Source of the DNA: Pseudomonas sp. FEN
GTDB taxonomy: Bacteria > Pseudomonadota > Gammaproteobacteria > Pseudomonadales > Pseudomonadaceae
NCBI RefSeq assembly: GCF_904067045.1
Contig: NZ_CAJFDC010000036.1
Location: 681,001 to 745,000 of the forward strand
Direction of reading: 5' to 3'
Length of the DNA: 64,000 nucleotides
The position numbers and the translations under genes are program-made. Each line of letters starts with the position of its first letter. Within the stretch, counting starts at the first letter, position 1. This document shows, one piece after another, positions 5,736 to 16,588 of this stretch. The notes below the pieces were generated by a model. The model ran no database searches. It worked only from the letters and a program-made list of their open reading frames with translations, and had not been told where the DNA came from.

Positions 5736-7679
5736 TCAAGTACGGAATTGGCTGACCATTTCCTGCAGTTCGTGGCCCAGCCTGGCCAGTTCGACACTGG
5801 AGGCCGCCGTTTCCACGCTGGCGCCCGCGGTTTGCTCGGAGATGTCGCGCACGTTGAGCAAGCTGCGATGGATTTCCTCGGCCACGGCACTTTGCTCTTC
5901 AGCCGAGGCGGAAATCTGCTGGCTCATCGATTGGATTGTCGACACCGTGCGCGTGATGCTTTCCAGTGATGTTCCGGCGCGACGGGTCAATTCGACGCTG
6001 CTATCCGTCAGGATACGACTGCTTTCCATCACGGCGGAGACTTTCTGTGTACCGCTTTGCAGGTCGGCGATCAGCCCTTCGATTTCTTCGGTGGATTTCT
6101 GCGTGCGTTGAGCCAGGCTTCGGACTTCGTCGGCCACTACCGCGAAGCCGCGTCCGGCTTCACCCGCTCGCGCGGCTTCAATGGCGGCGTTGAGTGCCAA
6201 CAGGTTGGTTTGTTCAGCCACGGCTTTGATCACATCGAGCACGCCGCCGATTTTTTCGCTTTCGAGCTCCAGAAGGTTCATGGCTACGGTGGAGTTGCCG
6301 ACTTCCAGGGCCAGCAGTTCGATTTGATCTATCGCTTCACCGACCACTTTTTCACCGGCGCGCGCTTCTTTATCCGCGGCCGCGGCGGCGCTTGAAGCTT
6401 CCTCGGTATTGCGCGCCACTTCTTGTACGGTGGCGGCCATTTCGTTCATGGCGGTCGCGACTTGATCCGTCTCGACTCTTTGACTGTTCACATTCGCGCT
6501 GGTCTGCTCGGTAACGGAGGACAGCTCTTCCGCCGCATTGGCAATCTGGGTGACGCCCAGGCTGATGCCTTCGATCAGCTTGCGCAGGCTTACCGTCATG
6601 TACTGCATGCTGCGCTGTAGTTGGCCCAGCTCGTCACGTCGCTCGGTCTTGATATCGTGGCTGAGATCCCCGCCAGCGATACGCTCCGCGGCTTTCAGGG
6701 TTTCCAACAGCGGATGGACGATCTGCCCGGTGATGAACCATGCCGCGAGGATGCCCAGGGCTAACGCCAGCAGTGTGCTGATGATCAGCAATTGACGGGC
6801 ACTTTGCGCCTCGCTATCACGTGTCTGGCTCTGGTTGTCTATGAGCTTCTGGCTAAGGTCTTCAAGCCTGACGCCCAAAGCCGCCATCTGATCGAGCATT
6901 TCCAGGCTGGTGTGTACTTGCGCGGCATAGCTCTGCACATCCTGGCGGTACTGTTGTAGCGCGTGTTCCGCCTGCGTCAGGATGCCTTGTTGTTGAGGGG
7001 CGGTGACGGCGCGAACCTTGAGCAGTTCGGCCGTGACCTGATCGATACTCGCCAGGGCCCCTGGCTCTTTGCTCGGATCATTGGTGTAGATCAAACCGTA
7101 GACCACGATGCGGGCCTGCTGGATATGCACGGCGAGCAAGCTGGTGGCCTGAAACTGGCTCAGGCGCTGATGTTCATCTTGCCCTTCAAGCGCCGGGGCG
7201 TTAACCAGGTCTTGGGTGGCTTCATTCAGCGCCTCGGTGATTTGCGCCGCGTTCTGTATCAACTTCGCGAGCGCGGTTTCACGGTCTTTGAAGGTTTGTT
7301 CAAGCGTGTTGAAGCGGCTCCGGTAGTCCTCGACGATGCGGCCTTGCTCCTCGATAAGTTGCAGGTCCGCGGGAATACTCAGCGCGCCGCTCAGAGACCG
7401 CTGATTGTCCTGGATACGCTCCAGCACCAGTGACACGGCTGCGCTGTTTTGTTCGTTGCGATCAGCCAGGTAACGTAGGCGCTTGGCGCGTAAATCGTTA
7501 GTCAGGGCGCTGAGGGCGCCGATGGCACTGATCTTGTTGCTGCGCTCGATCATGTTGGTGGTGCTGTGCCAGCCGGTCAGCGCGATCAGCAAGGTCATCA
7601 GCAGCAGCAGGCCGAAGCCCAGGGCAAGCTTGGCATTGACACCGATATTACTCAGGGCCTGGCTGAAACGTCTGAACAT
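5736..7679 (-). CDS. Methyl-accepting chemotaxis protein with HBM-type sensor domain
   Basis: 647 aa. TM1 is about residues 17-36, followed by about 250 periplasmic residues, predicted all-helical and long enough for a helical bimodular (HBM) sensor as in McpS of P. putida. TM2 is near 295-318 (LLIISTLLALALGILAAWF). HAMP follows, then a full signalling domain with the conserved tip AEQTNLLALNAAIEAARAGE. HBM receptors of known ligand bind organic acids such as TCA intermediates; the ligand here cannot be read from sequence. No CheA/CheW-type genes are nearby, so it feeds a distant chemotaxis pathway. Confidence 0.9.
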   Translation of the reverse strand: MFRRFSQALSNIGVNAKLALGFGLLLLMTLLIALTGWHSTTNMIERSNKISAIGALSALTNDLRAKRLRYLADRNEQNSAAVSLVLERIQDNQRSLSGALSIPADLQLIEEQGRIVEDYRSRFNTLEQTFKDRETALAKLIQNAAQITEALNEATQDLVNAPALEGQDEHQRLSQFQATSLLAVHIQQARIVVYGLIYTNDPSKEPGALASIDQVTAELLKVRAVTAPQQQGILTQAEHALQQYRQDVQSYAAQVHTSLEMLDQMAALGVRLEDLSQKLIDNQSQTRDSEAQSARQLLIISTLLALALGILAAWFITGQIVHPLLETLKAAERIAGGDLSHDIKTERRDELGQLQRSMQYMTVSLRKLIEGISLGVTQIANAAEELSSVTEQTSANVNSQRVETDQVATAMNEMAATVQEVARNTEEASSAAAAADKEARAGEKVVGEAIDQIELLALEVGNSTVAMNLLELESEKIGGVLDVIKAVAEQTNLLALNAAIEAARAGEAGRGFAVVADEVRSLAQRTQKSTEEIEGLIADLQSGTQKVSAVMESSRILTDSSVELTRRAGTSLESITRTVSTIQSMSQQISASAEEQSAVAEEIHRSLLNVRDISEQTAGASVETAASSVELARLGHELQEMVSQFRT

Positions 7680-8076
7680 GGTCTTTCCTTAAAGTGCCGC
7701 GAACTTGCTGCCACAGGCCGTGTTTGGTTGAAGCGGGGCAATATAAGCCATACCCGAGGGAATCGCAGGTGGGGTGGGGAGCGACTTTAGTCGGCTAGGC
7801 AGATCGCGGTTTTGGTCGCACTGCGGGCCTCGTTTGCATTTACCAAGGCTATCTGGGAACTGTTCGATCAGTTAGGCGCCTTGCCATCCTGAAGGACCAA
7901 GCCCCTGAGTCTCACCATGCCGAGCCGCTGGATCTCCAGGCAGAACCCGTTGACAGTGATTTCGAAGAAGAAAAAACGGCCGTTTCAGGACGAGAAATTT
8001 TGAGATTGGACGAATCTTGGACGGAAGGCGATTTTTGGCCCTTTTCAGAGCCGGAAAACGCGCTTTGCCAGAAATG
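7680..8076. other. Intergenic stretch between the chemoreceptor and tRNA-Ile2
   Basis: About 400 bases without a convincing complete gene. The chemoreceptor promoter should lie near 7690-7790. On the minus strand at about 7870-7980 a frame reads EITVNGFCLEIQRLGMVRL and stops at 7872. It could be the end of a decayed gene but has no upstream start outside the tRNA, so I do not call it. Confidence 0.4.
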
Positions 8077-8077
8077 C

Positions 8078-8102
8078 AAAAGCCGCGCAGTGCGCGGCTT
8101 TC
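8078..8102 (-). terminator. Terminator of tRNA-Ile2
   Basis: Arms AAAGCCGCGCA (8079-8089) and TGCGCGGCTTT (8091-8101) are perfectly complementary, and the minus strand continues into TTTTGCATTT. It sits 6 nt downstream of the tRNA 3' end. Confidence 0.8.
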
Positions 8103-8107
8103 AAAGG

Positions 8108-8184
8108 TGGTGGGCCCACACGGACTTGAACCGTGGACCAAAGGATTATGAGTCCTCTGCTCTAACCAACTGAGCTATAGGCCC
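8108..8184 (-). tRNA. tRNA-Ile(CAU), tRNA-Ile2 type
   Basis: 77 nt including an encoded CCA (8108-8110 on the plus strand). The acceptor stem GGGCCTA pairs with TGGGCCC, the D-arm has AGCTCAGTTGGTTAGAGC and the T-arm has GGTTCAAGTCC. The anticodon loop CTCATAA gives anticodon CAU. The body matches the minor isoleucine tRNA (as in E. coli ileX) rather than initiator or elongator Met, so TilS-dependent lysidine modification and AUA decoding are expected. A tRNA at the edge of the variable 3.2-8.1 kb patch is a typical integration landmark. Confidence 0.92.
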
Positions 8185-8199
8185 TCAGTAGGCCGCGAA

Positions 8200-11100
8200 T
8201 TATAGCGATGGTTTCCCGCTGGTGCTATCCGAAAACTCCGAAAGCTTCATATGAAGAAAGGTGGTGGCGAATTCTTCGGCTGACAGCGGCAGGCTGACGA
8301 TGTAGCCCTGGATCTGTTCGCAGCCTTCGGCGGCCAGGAAAGCCTGCTGAGCCTGGTTCTCCACGCCCTCGGCAATCACCGTGAACTGCATGCTGCGCCC
8401 CAGCGCGATAATGGCGCGTACGATAGCGGCATCGTGGGGGTCGTCCGGCAAACCACGCACGAACGATTGGTCGATTTTCAGCACATCCAGTGGCAGCCGC
8501 TTGAGGTAGCTCAGTGACGAATAGCCGGTGCCGAAGTCGTCAATGGCTAATTGCACTCCCAGGCGCTTGAGCTGGTGGAGGACGTCCAGAGCCTCCTCGG
8601 CCTGGCTCATGATGAAATTTTCGGTGATTTCCAATTGCAGGCGCCCGGGTTCGAGACGGTATTCCCTGAGCAACTGCTCGACCCGCGCGAGCAGGTTCGG
8701 TTGGCGCAACTGCGCGCCGGCGAGGTTGACCGAGAGCGGGCCGAAGTCGCCATAGATCCTGTTCCAGCGCTGCATCTGCCGGCAGGCGCGCTCCAGTACC
8801 CAGTCGCCAATCTGCAGGATCATGCCGTTCTCTTCGGCCAGCGGAATGAAATGCTCGGGCGGCACCTCGCCAAGGGCCGGGTGTTGCCAACGAATCAGCG
8901 CTTCGGCCCCCACCAGTCGACCGCTGTCGAGACTGATCTTGGGTTGGTAGAGCAGGTGCAGTTCCTCACGCTCGATGGCCCGTCGCAACTCGTGCTCCAG
9001 GGCCACGCGCTCGCTGGCCTGGACCGTGAGGTCGCGGGTGTAGCTCTCGACCCGATTGCGGCCCTTGGCCTTGGAGCGATACATCGCCGCGTCGGCATTC
9101 TTGACCAGGGTGGCAACGTCGTTGCCGTCCCTGGGGTAGAGGCTGGTGCCAATGCTGGCGCTGATGAAAAACTCGTGCTCGCCAGCCTGGAACGGGGCGC
9201 TGAAGCAACCCAGCAGCTTGTTGGCCAGGTGCAAGGCGTCGCTGGCCTGGTGCAGGCCCGGCAGCAGGATGATGAACTCGTCGCCGCCCAGCCGGGCCAC
9301 GGTGTCGATGTCACGCAATTGCTCCTTGAGCCGAGTGGCAATGCCTTTGAGCAGCAGGTCGCCGACTGGATGGCCGAGGCTGTCGTTGATGTGTTTGAAG
9401 CGATCGAGGTCGAGAAACAGCACGGCGCCCTGGCCACCGTTTTCAATCTGGTCGTTCAGGGCGGCCTGCAGGCGGCTTTCGAACAGGGTGCGGTTGGGTA
9501 GCCCGGTCAAGGGGTCGTGATGGGCCTGGTAGTCCAGGCGCGCCTGGGCATGCTTGAGGCTGGAGATGTCGGCGAACACGGCGACGAAGTGGGTGATGAC
9601 GCTATCGCGATTACGCACGGCACTGATGGTCAGCCAACTGGGGTAGAGCTCTCCATTCTTGCGACGGTTGCAGATCTCGCCTTGCCAATGGCCGTCGGCG
9701 GTCAGTTGGTGCCACATCGCCGCGTAGAAGGCGCTGTCGTGCTGGCCGGAGGCAAGCAGGCGCGGGGTGTGGCCGAGGGCTTCGGTTTCGCTGTAGCCGG
9801 TGATTTCGCTGAAGGCCCGATTGACCGCGCTGATGTGTTGCTGGGTGTCGGTGATCAGCACGCCCTCGGCGGTACTTTCAAAGACGGTGGCGGCCTGCTG
9901 CAGCTTTTCCTGCATGAGGTGACGTTCGGTGATGTCCCGGGCGATGGTCAGCATACAGTCCTCACCGGCGATCGGTAGCGGCCGGCTGGAGACCTCGCAC
10001 AGGCGGATCTGTCCGTCGTTGCGGCGGATATGGCAGCTGAAGTCGCGAACAAAACCATCGCGTTGCAGCAGTTCGAGCATGTGTTTGCGTTCGTTCAGGT
10101 TGACCCAGATGCCCAGGTCCATGGTCGAATGGTCGAGCGAGGTGGCACTGTTGTAGCCGGTGAGGCGGCTGAAGCCTTCGTTGACTTCCAGCAACAGGCC
10201 ATCGCTTTGCCGGCTCAGCAGCAAACCGTCGGGGGAGGCGTGGAAGGCCTTGGCGAACTTTTCTTCGGAGGTTTGCAATTGTTGTTGGGTTCGCTTGAGC
10301 TGGCTGATGTCCCTGACCACCACCACCAGGGCCGGCGTGGTGTCGAGTTCAAAGGGTTCGGCGGAGAGCAGGCCGGTAAATAATTGTCCATTGCTGCGTC
10401 TGAAGGGCATTTCCAGGTTGCGGATGCTACCGCCCTGCAAGCGCTGCAACAGGTCCGGGCCGGTGCCGTCGATACCCCAGATGTTGAGGTCGCTGGCGGT
10501 ATGTCCGACCACTTTCCCGGCCTTCAGGCCGATCTGTTCCTCGAAGGCTTTGTTGACTTCAAGCAGGCAGCCGTCGGACAGGCGGGCGATGACCAGGATG
10601 TCCGGGCATTGGCGGAAGACCGAGGCGAATTTCTGTTCGGACAGGCGCAGCGCTTCTTCGGTGCGTTTGGTTTCGCTGATGTCGATCATCAGGCCGCGTA
10701 TCAACGGCTCATGGCCGTGTTCGATCAGGGCGACCAGGTCGCGTACCCATAAGGTGCGGCCATCGGCACTGATCACCCGGTAGTCGAGTGTATGGTCGCG
10801 GCCTTCGGCGATCTCCTTGTCACAGAAGGCCTGGGCGCGGGTCAGGTCGGCGGGGTGGGTGATGCTGCGCCAGAACCCGGGAATCAGCCAATTGGCCAAC
10901 GGATAACCGAGCAGGGCTTCGGCGTGGGGTGAGACATAGGTGTAGGTGTAATCCATGCGCGCTTCCCAGGCGATGGCCGACAGGCTCTCCACCAGGCCGC
11001 GGTAGTGGTATTCGCTGCTGCGCAGTTCCTGTTCGAGGGCCACCCGGCGGGAGATTTCCGAGCTCAGACGACGATTGATGCGGATGACCACGACCAGTAC

Positions 11101-11940
11101 GCTAACCAGCAGCAGGATACCGGGCAGGCCGTAGAGCAGCAGGTCGCTCCAGAAAGAGGGATTGACCAGGACGTTGCCCACCCAGCGTTTCTGGATCGCC
11201 TCGGTCTCGGTGACGCTCAGATCGGCCATGACCTTGTCGAGAATACCCACGAAGATTTTCTGCTCCTGCGGCACGGCCATTGCCAACTGGTAGCGATAGG
11301 GCGTTTCGCCGCTGACGTAGAGTCCTTCGAGCTTGAGCTGACGCAGGCTCCAGACACTGGAGGCGAGATCACCGATGACCGCATCGACCTTGTCGGTGGC
11401 CAGGGCCTGCAAGGCCGAGCTGACGTTGGGCAGGGCCACGAGGTTGAGGTCCGGGTAATGGCTGCGTAACAACTCATGGGGCGCGTAGTTTTCCACCACC
11501 GCGATCTTCAACCCATAAAGTTCCTTCATGTTATGGGGTTTGGCGCCACCTTCATGGGCCAGGATGACAATCGGGAAGTCCAGGTAGGGACGGGTAAAGG
11601 ACAAGTAGGTCTGGCGTTCCGGGGTCGACATGATGCCGGGTAGCAGGTCGACTTGGCCTGTCCTGGCCAGTTGCAGTACCTCGGTCCAGCTCACGGGCTC
11701 GATGGGGGTGAGCTTGATGCTCAGGCGGTCTTCGATCAGATGGATGTAGTCGGCTGCCAGCCCCTGATAGACGCCGCTTTCGCCCCTGAACTCGAAGGGA
11801 GGCCACGATGCGTCGACGCCCAGGCGTAGTTGCGGATGGGCTTTGAGCCAGTCACGTTCGTCATCGGTGAGATTCAACGCGCCAGCCGTTGCGGTCCAGG
11901 CAAGCAGCGAAAACAGCAGCATTGCCGTCAGTCTGGGCAT
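8200..11940 (-). CDS. rmcA: RmcA-like redox-responsive GGDEF/EAL protein with SBP and PAS domains
   Basis: 1246 aa from ATG 11940, chosen because it gives a clean signal peptide (MPRLTAMLLFSLLAWTATAG); an upstream in-frame ATG adds 81 implausible residues. Order: periplasmic SBP_bac_3 domain (about 25-255), TM (about 268-288), four PAS domains (about 305-805), GGDEF with intact RLGGDEFIILL, and EAL with GAEALIRW and DDFGTGYSSL. Both catalytic signatures look intact, so it can in principle make and degrade c-di-GMP. Length and position beside rpoD match PA0575 RmcA, which tunes c-di-GMP to redox state and biofilm maintenance in P. aeruginosa. Confidence 0.9.
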   Translation of the reverse strand: MPRLTAMLLFSLLAWTATAGALNLTDDERDWLKAHPQLRLGVDASWPPFEFRGESGVYQGLAADYIHLIEDRLSIKLTPIEPVSWTEVLQLARTGQVDLLPGIMSTPERQTYLSFTRPYLDFPIVILAHEGGAKPHNMKELYGLKIAVVENYAPHELLRSHYPDLNLVALPNVSSALQALATDKVDAVIGDLASSVWSLRQLKLEGLYVSGETPYRYQLAMAVPQEQKIFVGILDKVMADLSVTETEAIQKRWVGNVLVNPSFWSDLLLYGLPGILLLVSVLVVVIRINRRLSSEISRRVALEQELRSSEYHYRGLVESLSAIAWEARMDYTYTYVSPHAEALLGYPLANWLIPGFWRSITHPADLTRAQAFCDKEIAEGRDHTLDYRVISADGRTLWVRDLVALIEHGHEPLIRGLMIDISETKRTEEALRLSEQKFASVFRQCPDILVIARLSDGCLLEVNKAFEEQIGLKAGKVVGHTASDLNIWGIDGTGPDLLQRLQGGSIRNLEMPFRRSNGQLFTGLLSAEPFELDTTPALVVVVRDISQLKRTQQQLQTSEEKFAKAFHASPDGLLLSRQSDGLLLEVNEGFSRLTGYNSATSLDHSTMDLGIWVNLNERKHMLELLQRDGFVRDFSCHIRRNDGQIRLCEVSSRPLPIAGEDCMLTIARDITERHLMQEKLQQAATVFESTAEGVLITDTQQHISAVNRAFSEITGYSETEALGHTPRLLASGQHDSAFYAAMWHQLTADGHWQGEICNRRKNGELYPSWLTISAVRNRDSVITHFVAVFADISSLKHAQARLDYQAHHDPLTGLPNRTLFESRLQAALNDQIENGGQGAVLFLDLDRFKHINDSLGHPVGDLLLKGIATRLKEQLRDIDTVARLGGDEFIILLPGLHQASDALHLANKLLGCFSAPFQAGEHEFFISASIGTSLYPRDGNDVATLVKNADAAMYRSKAKGRNRVESYTRDLTVQASERVALEHELRRAIEREELHLLYQPKISLDSGRLVGAEALIRWQHPALGEVPPEHFIPLAEENGMILQIGDWVLERACRQMQRWNRIYGDFGPLSVNLAGAQLRQPNLLARVEQLLREYRLEPGRLQLEITENFIMSQAEEALDVLHQLKRLGVQLAIDDFGTGYSSLSYLKRLPLDVLKIDQSFVRGLPDDPHDAAIVRAIIALGRSMQFTVIAEGVENQAQQAFLAAEGCEQIQGYIVSLPLSAEEFATTFLHMKLSEFSDSTSGKPSL

Positions 11941-12028
11941 AACGGTCTCGTTATGGCTCGGGGGATGATTCGAGTGTAGACGGGCGGCGCGCGGATGGCG
12001 GATGGAGAAAAGGGAATCTGCATAAAGC

Positions 12029-12054
12029 AAAACCCCCGGCGAGCCGGGGGTTTT
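12029..12054 (-). terminator. rpoD terminator
   Basis: AAAACCCCCGGC (12029-12040) and GCCGGGGGTTTT (12043-12054) form a perfect 12-bp inverted repeat, beginning 5 nt after the rpoD stop. The minus strand has a T tract. Confidence 0.88.
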
Positions 12055-12058
12055 GATG

Positions 12059-13906
<1,848 letters not shown>

Positions 13907-13973
13907 AACACCCTATCCACTGAAGGTCTTGGCGGGCAAAAAACAAGCCGAGGATTATACCCGAGCTATGACC

Positions 13974-15932
13974 TCACGCGCCAGTTGAGGTCGGGTTTGA
14001 TGCAGGAAGATTGCGTTTTAGCAGTTCAAGCAGCTGATTTTTGTCTTCAGCGCTCAAATCGCCTTGCCGCGACTTCCTGATGAGTTGTTCCAGTTTTCGC
14101 TCGGTTTGACGGGCTGACAGACTGGTTATGGTGTCGAAAAACTGTTGTTCAAGGTTTTCTCCTTCAATCAGCCACTCCTTTTCCGCCAAACGGGTGAGTA
14201 ATCGACCCTGTTCGGTGCCGTGCCAACGCGAAATCAGTTGAAATGAGCTTAGCCCAGGATTCTTTTGCACGGCTTCGAGCAAGGCCACGAGCAGCTGTGC
14301 ATGGGTGTTTTCTTCATCGGCCAGGTGACCGGCGGTCTCGACCTTCTCCGCCAACTGCGGATGATGGACCAGGGTGCGCAGGGCGGTAAGCGTTGGCGGT
14401 TCGACGGCGGCCGGGGTCCGTGGGCCACGGGGCTCGTCGCGGTCGCCGCGCTTGCCGTTCTTGTCCCAGGGCTTCTTGTCCCACTTCTTGCCGCCCGCGC
14501 CGGGCTTTTTCGGTGTCCACTCCTGCTGGGGGACGTAGGTCTCCTGCGGGGCATGATAGTCCGAATAGTCGGGCATGGCGTCGTAGTCGATGCCGGGATC
14601 ATAGGCCGGTGGCGCGTCGGCCGGCGCACTATGCACCAACTGACTGACGGTTTCGCTGGTCAGGCCGGTGATCTGGGTGAGGCGCTGGCGCATCAGGGTG
14701 CGCAGGTTGGCGCCGGGTACCTTGTCGATCAGCGGCGCGGCGAGGGTGGCCATGTGCGCCTTGCCTTCCAGCGAGCGCGGATCGGCCTCTTCGGTCAGTT
14801 GCTGGAAGAAATAATCCGCCAGCGGCTGCGCGTGCTGGTTGATCCGGGCGCGGAAGGCGTCAGTGCCTTCGGCGCGAATCAATGTGTCCGGGTCTTCACC
14901 TTCGGGCAGGAACAGGAAGCGTGCGCGCCGCCCGTCCTGCAGGCTGCTCAGGGTGGCTTCCAGTGCGCGCCAGGCGGCATTGCGGCCGGCCTGGTCGCCG
15001 TCAAAGCAGAACAGGACGTTGGGCACCACGCGAAACAGGCGTTTGAGGTGTTCTTCGCTGGTGGCGGTGCCCAGGGTCGCGACGGCGTTGCGCAGCCCTT
15101 GCTGGGCCAGGGCGATGACGTCCATGTAGCCTTCGACGACGATGATTTCGTCGAGGTTGCGGTTGTTCTTGCGGGCTTCGAACAGGCCGTAGAGTTCCTG
15201 GCCCTTGTGAAACACCGGGGTTTCCGGCGAATTCAGGTACTTCGGCTTGTCGTCGCCCAGTACCCGACCGCCGAAGGCGATGATCCGGCCGCGGCTGTCG
15301 CGGATGGGGAACATCACGCGGTCGCGAAAGCGGTCGTAGCGCTTGCCGGTTTCGGCATTCTCGATCAGCAGGCCGGCGTCGATCATGGCTTTCTGCTGCA
15401 GTGTGTCGCTGGACAGGTGCTTGAACAGGTTGTCCCAGCCCGGCGGGGCGAAGCCCAGGCCGAAATCCCGGGCGATCTCACCGGTCAGGCCGCGGCCCTT
15501 GAGGTAGTCCACCGCCGCCTTGCGCGCCGGATGGCTCTTCAGGGCCTGGCGATAAAAGTCGGCGGCGGCGGTCAGGAGCGGGTAGAGCGGCGAATCGGTC
15601 GGCTGGCGCGGCTTGTGCGCGCGTCCGCTTTCCTCGCGGGGAACTTCCATGCCGGCGGCTTTGGCCAGGTCCTCGATGGCCTGGGGGAAGTCCAGGTTGT
15701 CGTGGTCCATGAGAAAGCCCAGGGCGTTGCCGCCAGCGCCGCAGCCAAAGCAATAGTAGAACTGCTTGTCCGGGCTGACGCTGAAGGACGGGGTCTTTTC
15801 CTTGTGGAACGGGCAGCAGGCAGTGTAGTTCTTGCCAGCTTTTTTCAGTTGCACGCGCGAACTCACCACGTCGACGATGTCGGTGCGGTTGAGCAGGTCG
15901 TCAATAAAGCTTTGGGGAATTAGCCCGGCCAT
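13974..15932 (-). CDS. dnaG: DNA primase DnaG
   Basis: 652 aa. The N-terminal zinc-binding domain is seen in CPFHKEKTPSF and YYCFGCG. The RNA-polymerase/TOPRIM core has EGYMDVIALAQQGL and FDGDQAGRNAA with the metal-binding acidic residues. A Pro/Lys/Asp-rich linker (about residues 470-510) leads to the C-terminal DnaB-helicase interaction domain. The primase synthesises RNA primers at the replication fork. It is the middle gene of the macromolecular synthesis operon; a hairpin separates it from rpsU and probably reduces its expression. Confidence 0.97.
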   Translation of the reverse strand: MAGLIPQSFIDDLLNRTDIVDVVSSRVQLKKAGKNYTACCPFHKEKTPSFSVSPDKQFYYCFGCGAGGNALGFLMDHDNLDFPQAIEDLAKAAGMEVPREESGRAHKPRQPTDSPLYPLLTAAADFYRQALKSHPARKAAVDYLKGRGLTGEIARDFGLGFAPPGWDNLFKHLSSDTLQQKAMIDAGLLIENAETGKRYDRFRDRVMFPIRDSRGRIIAFGGRVLGDDKPKYLNSPETPVFHKGQELYGLFEARKNNRNLDEIIVVEGYMDVIALAQQGLRNAVATLGTATSEEHLKRLFRVVPNVLFCFDGDQAGRNAAWRALEATLSSLQDGRRARFLFLPEGEDPDTLIRAEGTDAFRARINQHAQPLADYFFQQLTEEADPRSLEGKAHMATLAAPLIDKVPGANLRTLMRQRLTQITGLTSETVSQLVHSAPADAPPAYDPGIDYDAMPDYSDYHAPQETYVPQQEWTPKKPGAGGKKWDKKPWDKNGKRGDRDEPRGPRTPAAVEPPTLTALRTLVHHPQLAEKVETAGHLADEENTHAQLLVALLEAVQKNPGLSSFQLISRWHGTEQGRLLTRLAEKEWLIEGENLEQQFFDTITSLSARQTERKLEQLIRKSRQGDLSAEDKNQLLELLKRNLPASNPTSTGA

Positions 15933-16123
15933 GGCGTTCTCATCATCGCAGAGTGCTCGATAGCTGGAACGGAAAGGGTGTGCTCGTCGTTAGCCTTGGA
16001 AGGCTCGTCAGTAAAGACGCGCACCGCTGGCAAGTGCCAGGTCTGACGGGGTGAAGCAGGTTCGTCTGGGTCGCATCGGCGGCTTCGACGGTGAAGCATC
16101 AAGCGATATCCGCAAATGCCATT

Positions 16124-16144
16124 AGCCCGGCTGAGGGCCGGGCT
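16124..16144 (-). terminator. Attenuating hairpin between rpsU and dnaG
   Basis: AGCCCGGC (16124-16131) pairs perfectly with GCCGGGCT (16137-16144), with TGCCA/TGGCA extending the stem outside. The minus strand then runs AATGGCATTTGC, a poor T tract. A leaky terminator at this position is known in the E. coli operon, where it lets S21 be made in excess of primase and sigma; the same role is inferred here. Confidence 0.65.
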
Positions 16145-16174
16145 TGGCAGAAGCTTGCAACGAACGTCTGTGTA

Positions 16175-16390
16175 TTAGTACAGACGAACGGCGCGGCGCT
16201 GTTCGCGCTGAACTTTCTTGGCGTGACGTTTGACAGCTGCTGCTGCCTTGCGCTTACGCTCCGAAGTCGGCTTCTCGTAAAATTCGCGGCTACGAACTTC
16301 AGCCAGAACACCGGCTTTTTCGCAGGAGCGCTTGAAACGACGCAGAGCTACGTCGAAGGGTTCGTTCTCTTTAACTTTGACGGCTGGCAT
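16175..16390 (-). CDS. rpsU: 30S ribosomal protein S21
   Basis: 71 aa, full length, begins [27 protein letters not shown] and ends in the basic [18 protein letters not shown] tail. S21 sits near the 3' end of 16S rRNA and helps base-pairing with mRNA ribosome-binding sites. First gene of rpsU-dnaG-rpoD; its promoter lies in 16391-16588, shared with divergent tsaD. Confidence 0.98.
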
Positions 16391-16588
16391 CCAGAGCTAC
16401 CTTCATTCATTACCGGGGTCGACGTCCTCAGGCAAAAGCGCACTGGAGATCGTCGGTTTTTAAGGGTTGCGGATGTTAACCCCTCATGGCGCGGAATGCA
16501 AAGCCTCTGATCGAAAACCGCTGGTAGGGGCCCGGAGTGACGACTATTATGCGCGCCTTCGAATTCAGCCTCTACAAGGCGCAAACCC
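16391..16588. promoter_or_regulatory. Divergent rpsU / tsaD promoter region
   Basis: 198 nt separates the start codons of rpsU and tsaD and must hold both promoters. The stretch on the rpsU side is A/T-richer. I could not assign -35/-10 boxes with confidence and see no strong palindrome. Confidence 0.35.

Noticed and set aside
7872..8141. 89-codon minus-strand frame next to the tRNA
   Set aside because: Its start lies inside tRNA-Ile2 and it crosses the tRNA terminator. Only the last part looks coding-like, so at most it is a relic.
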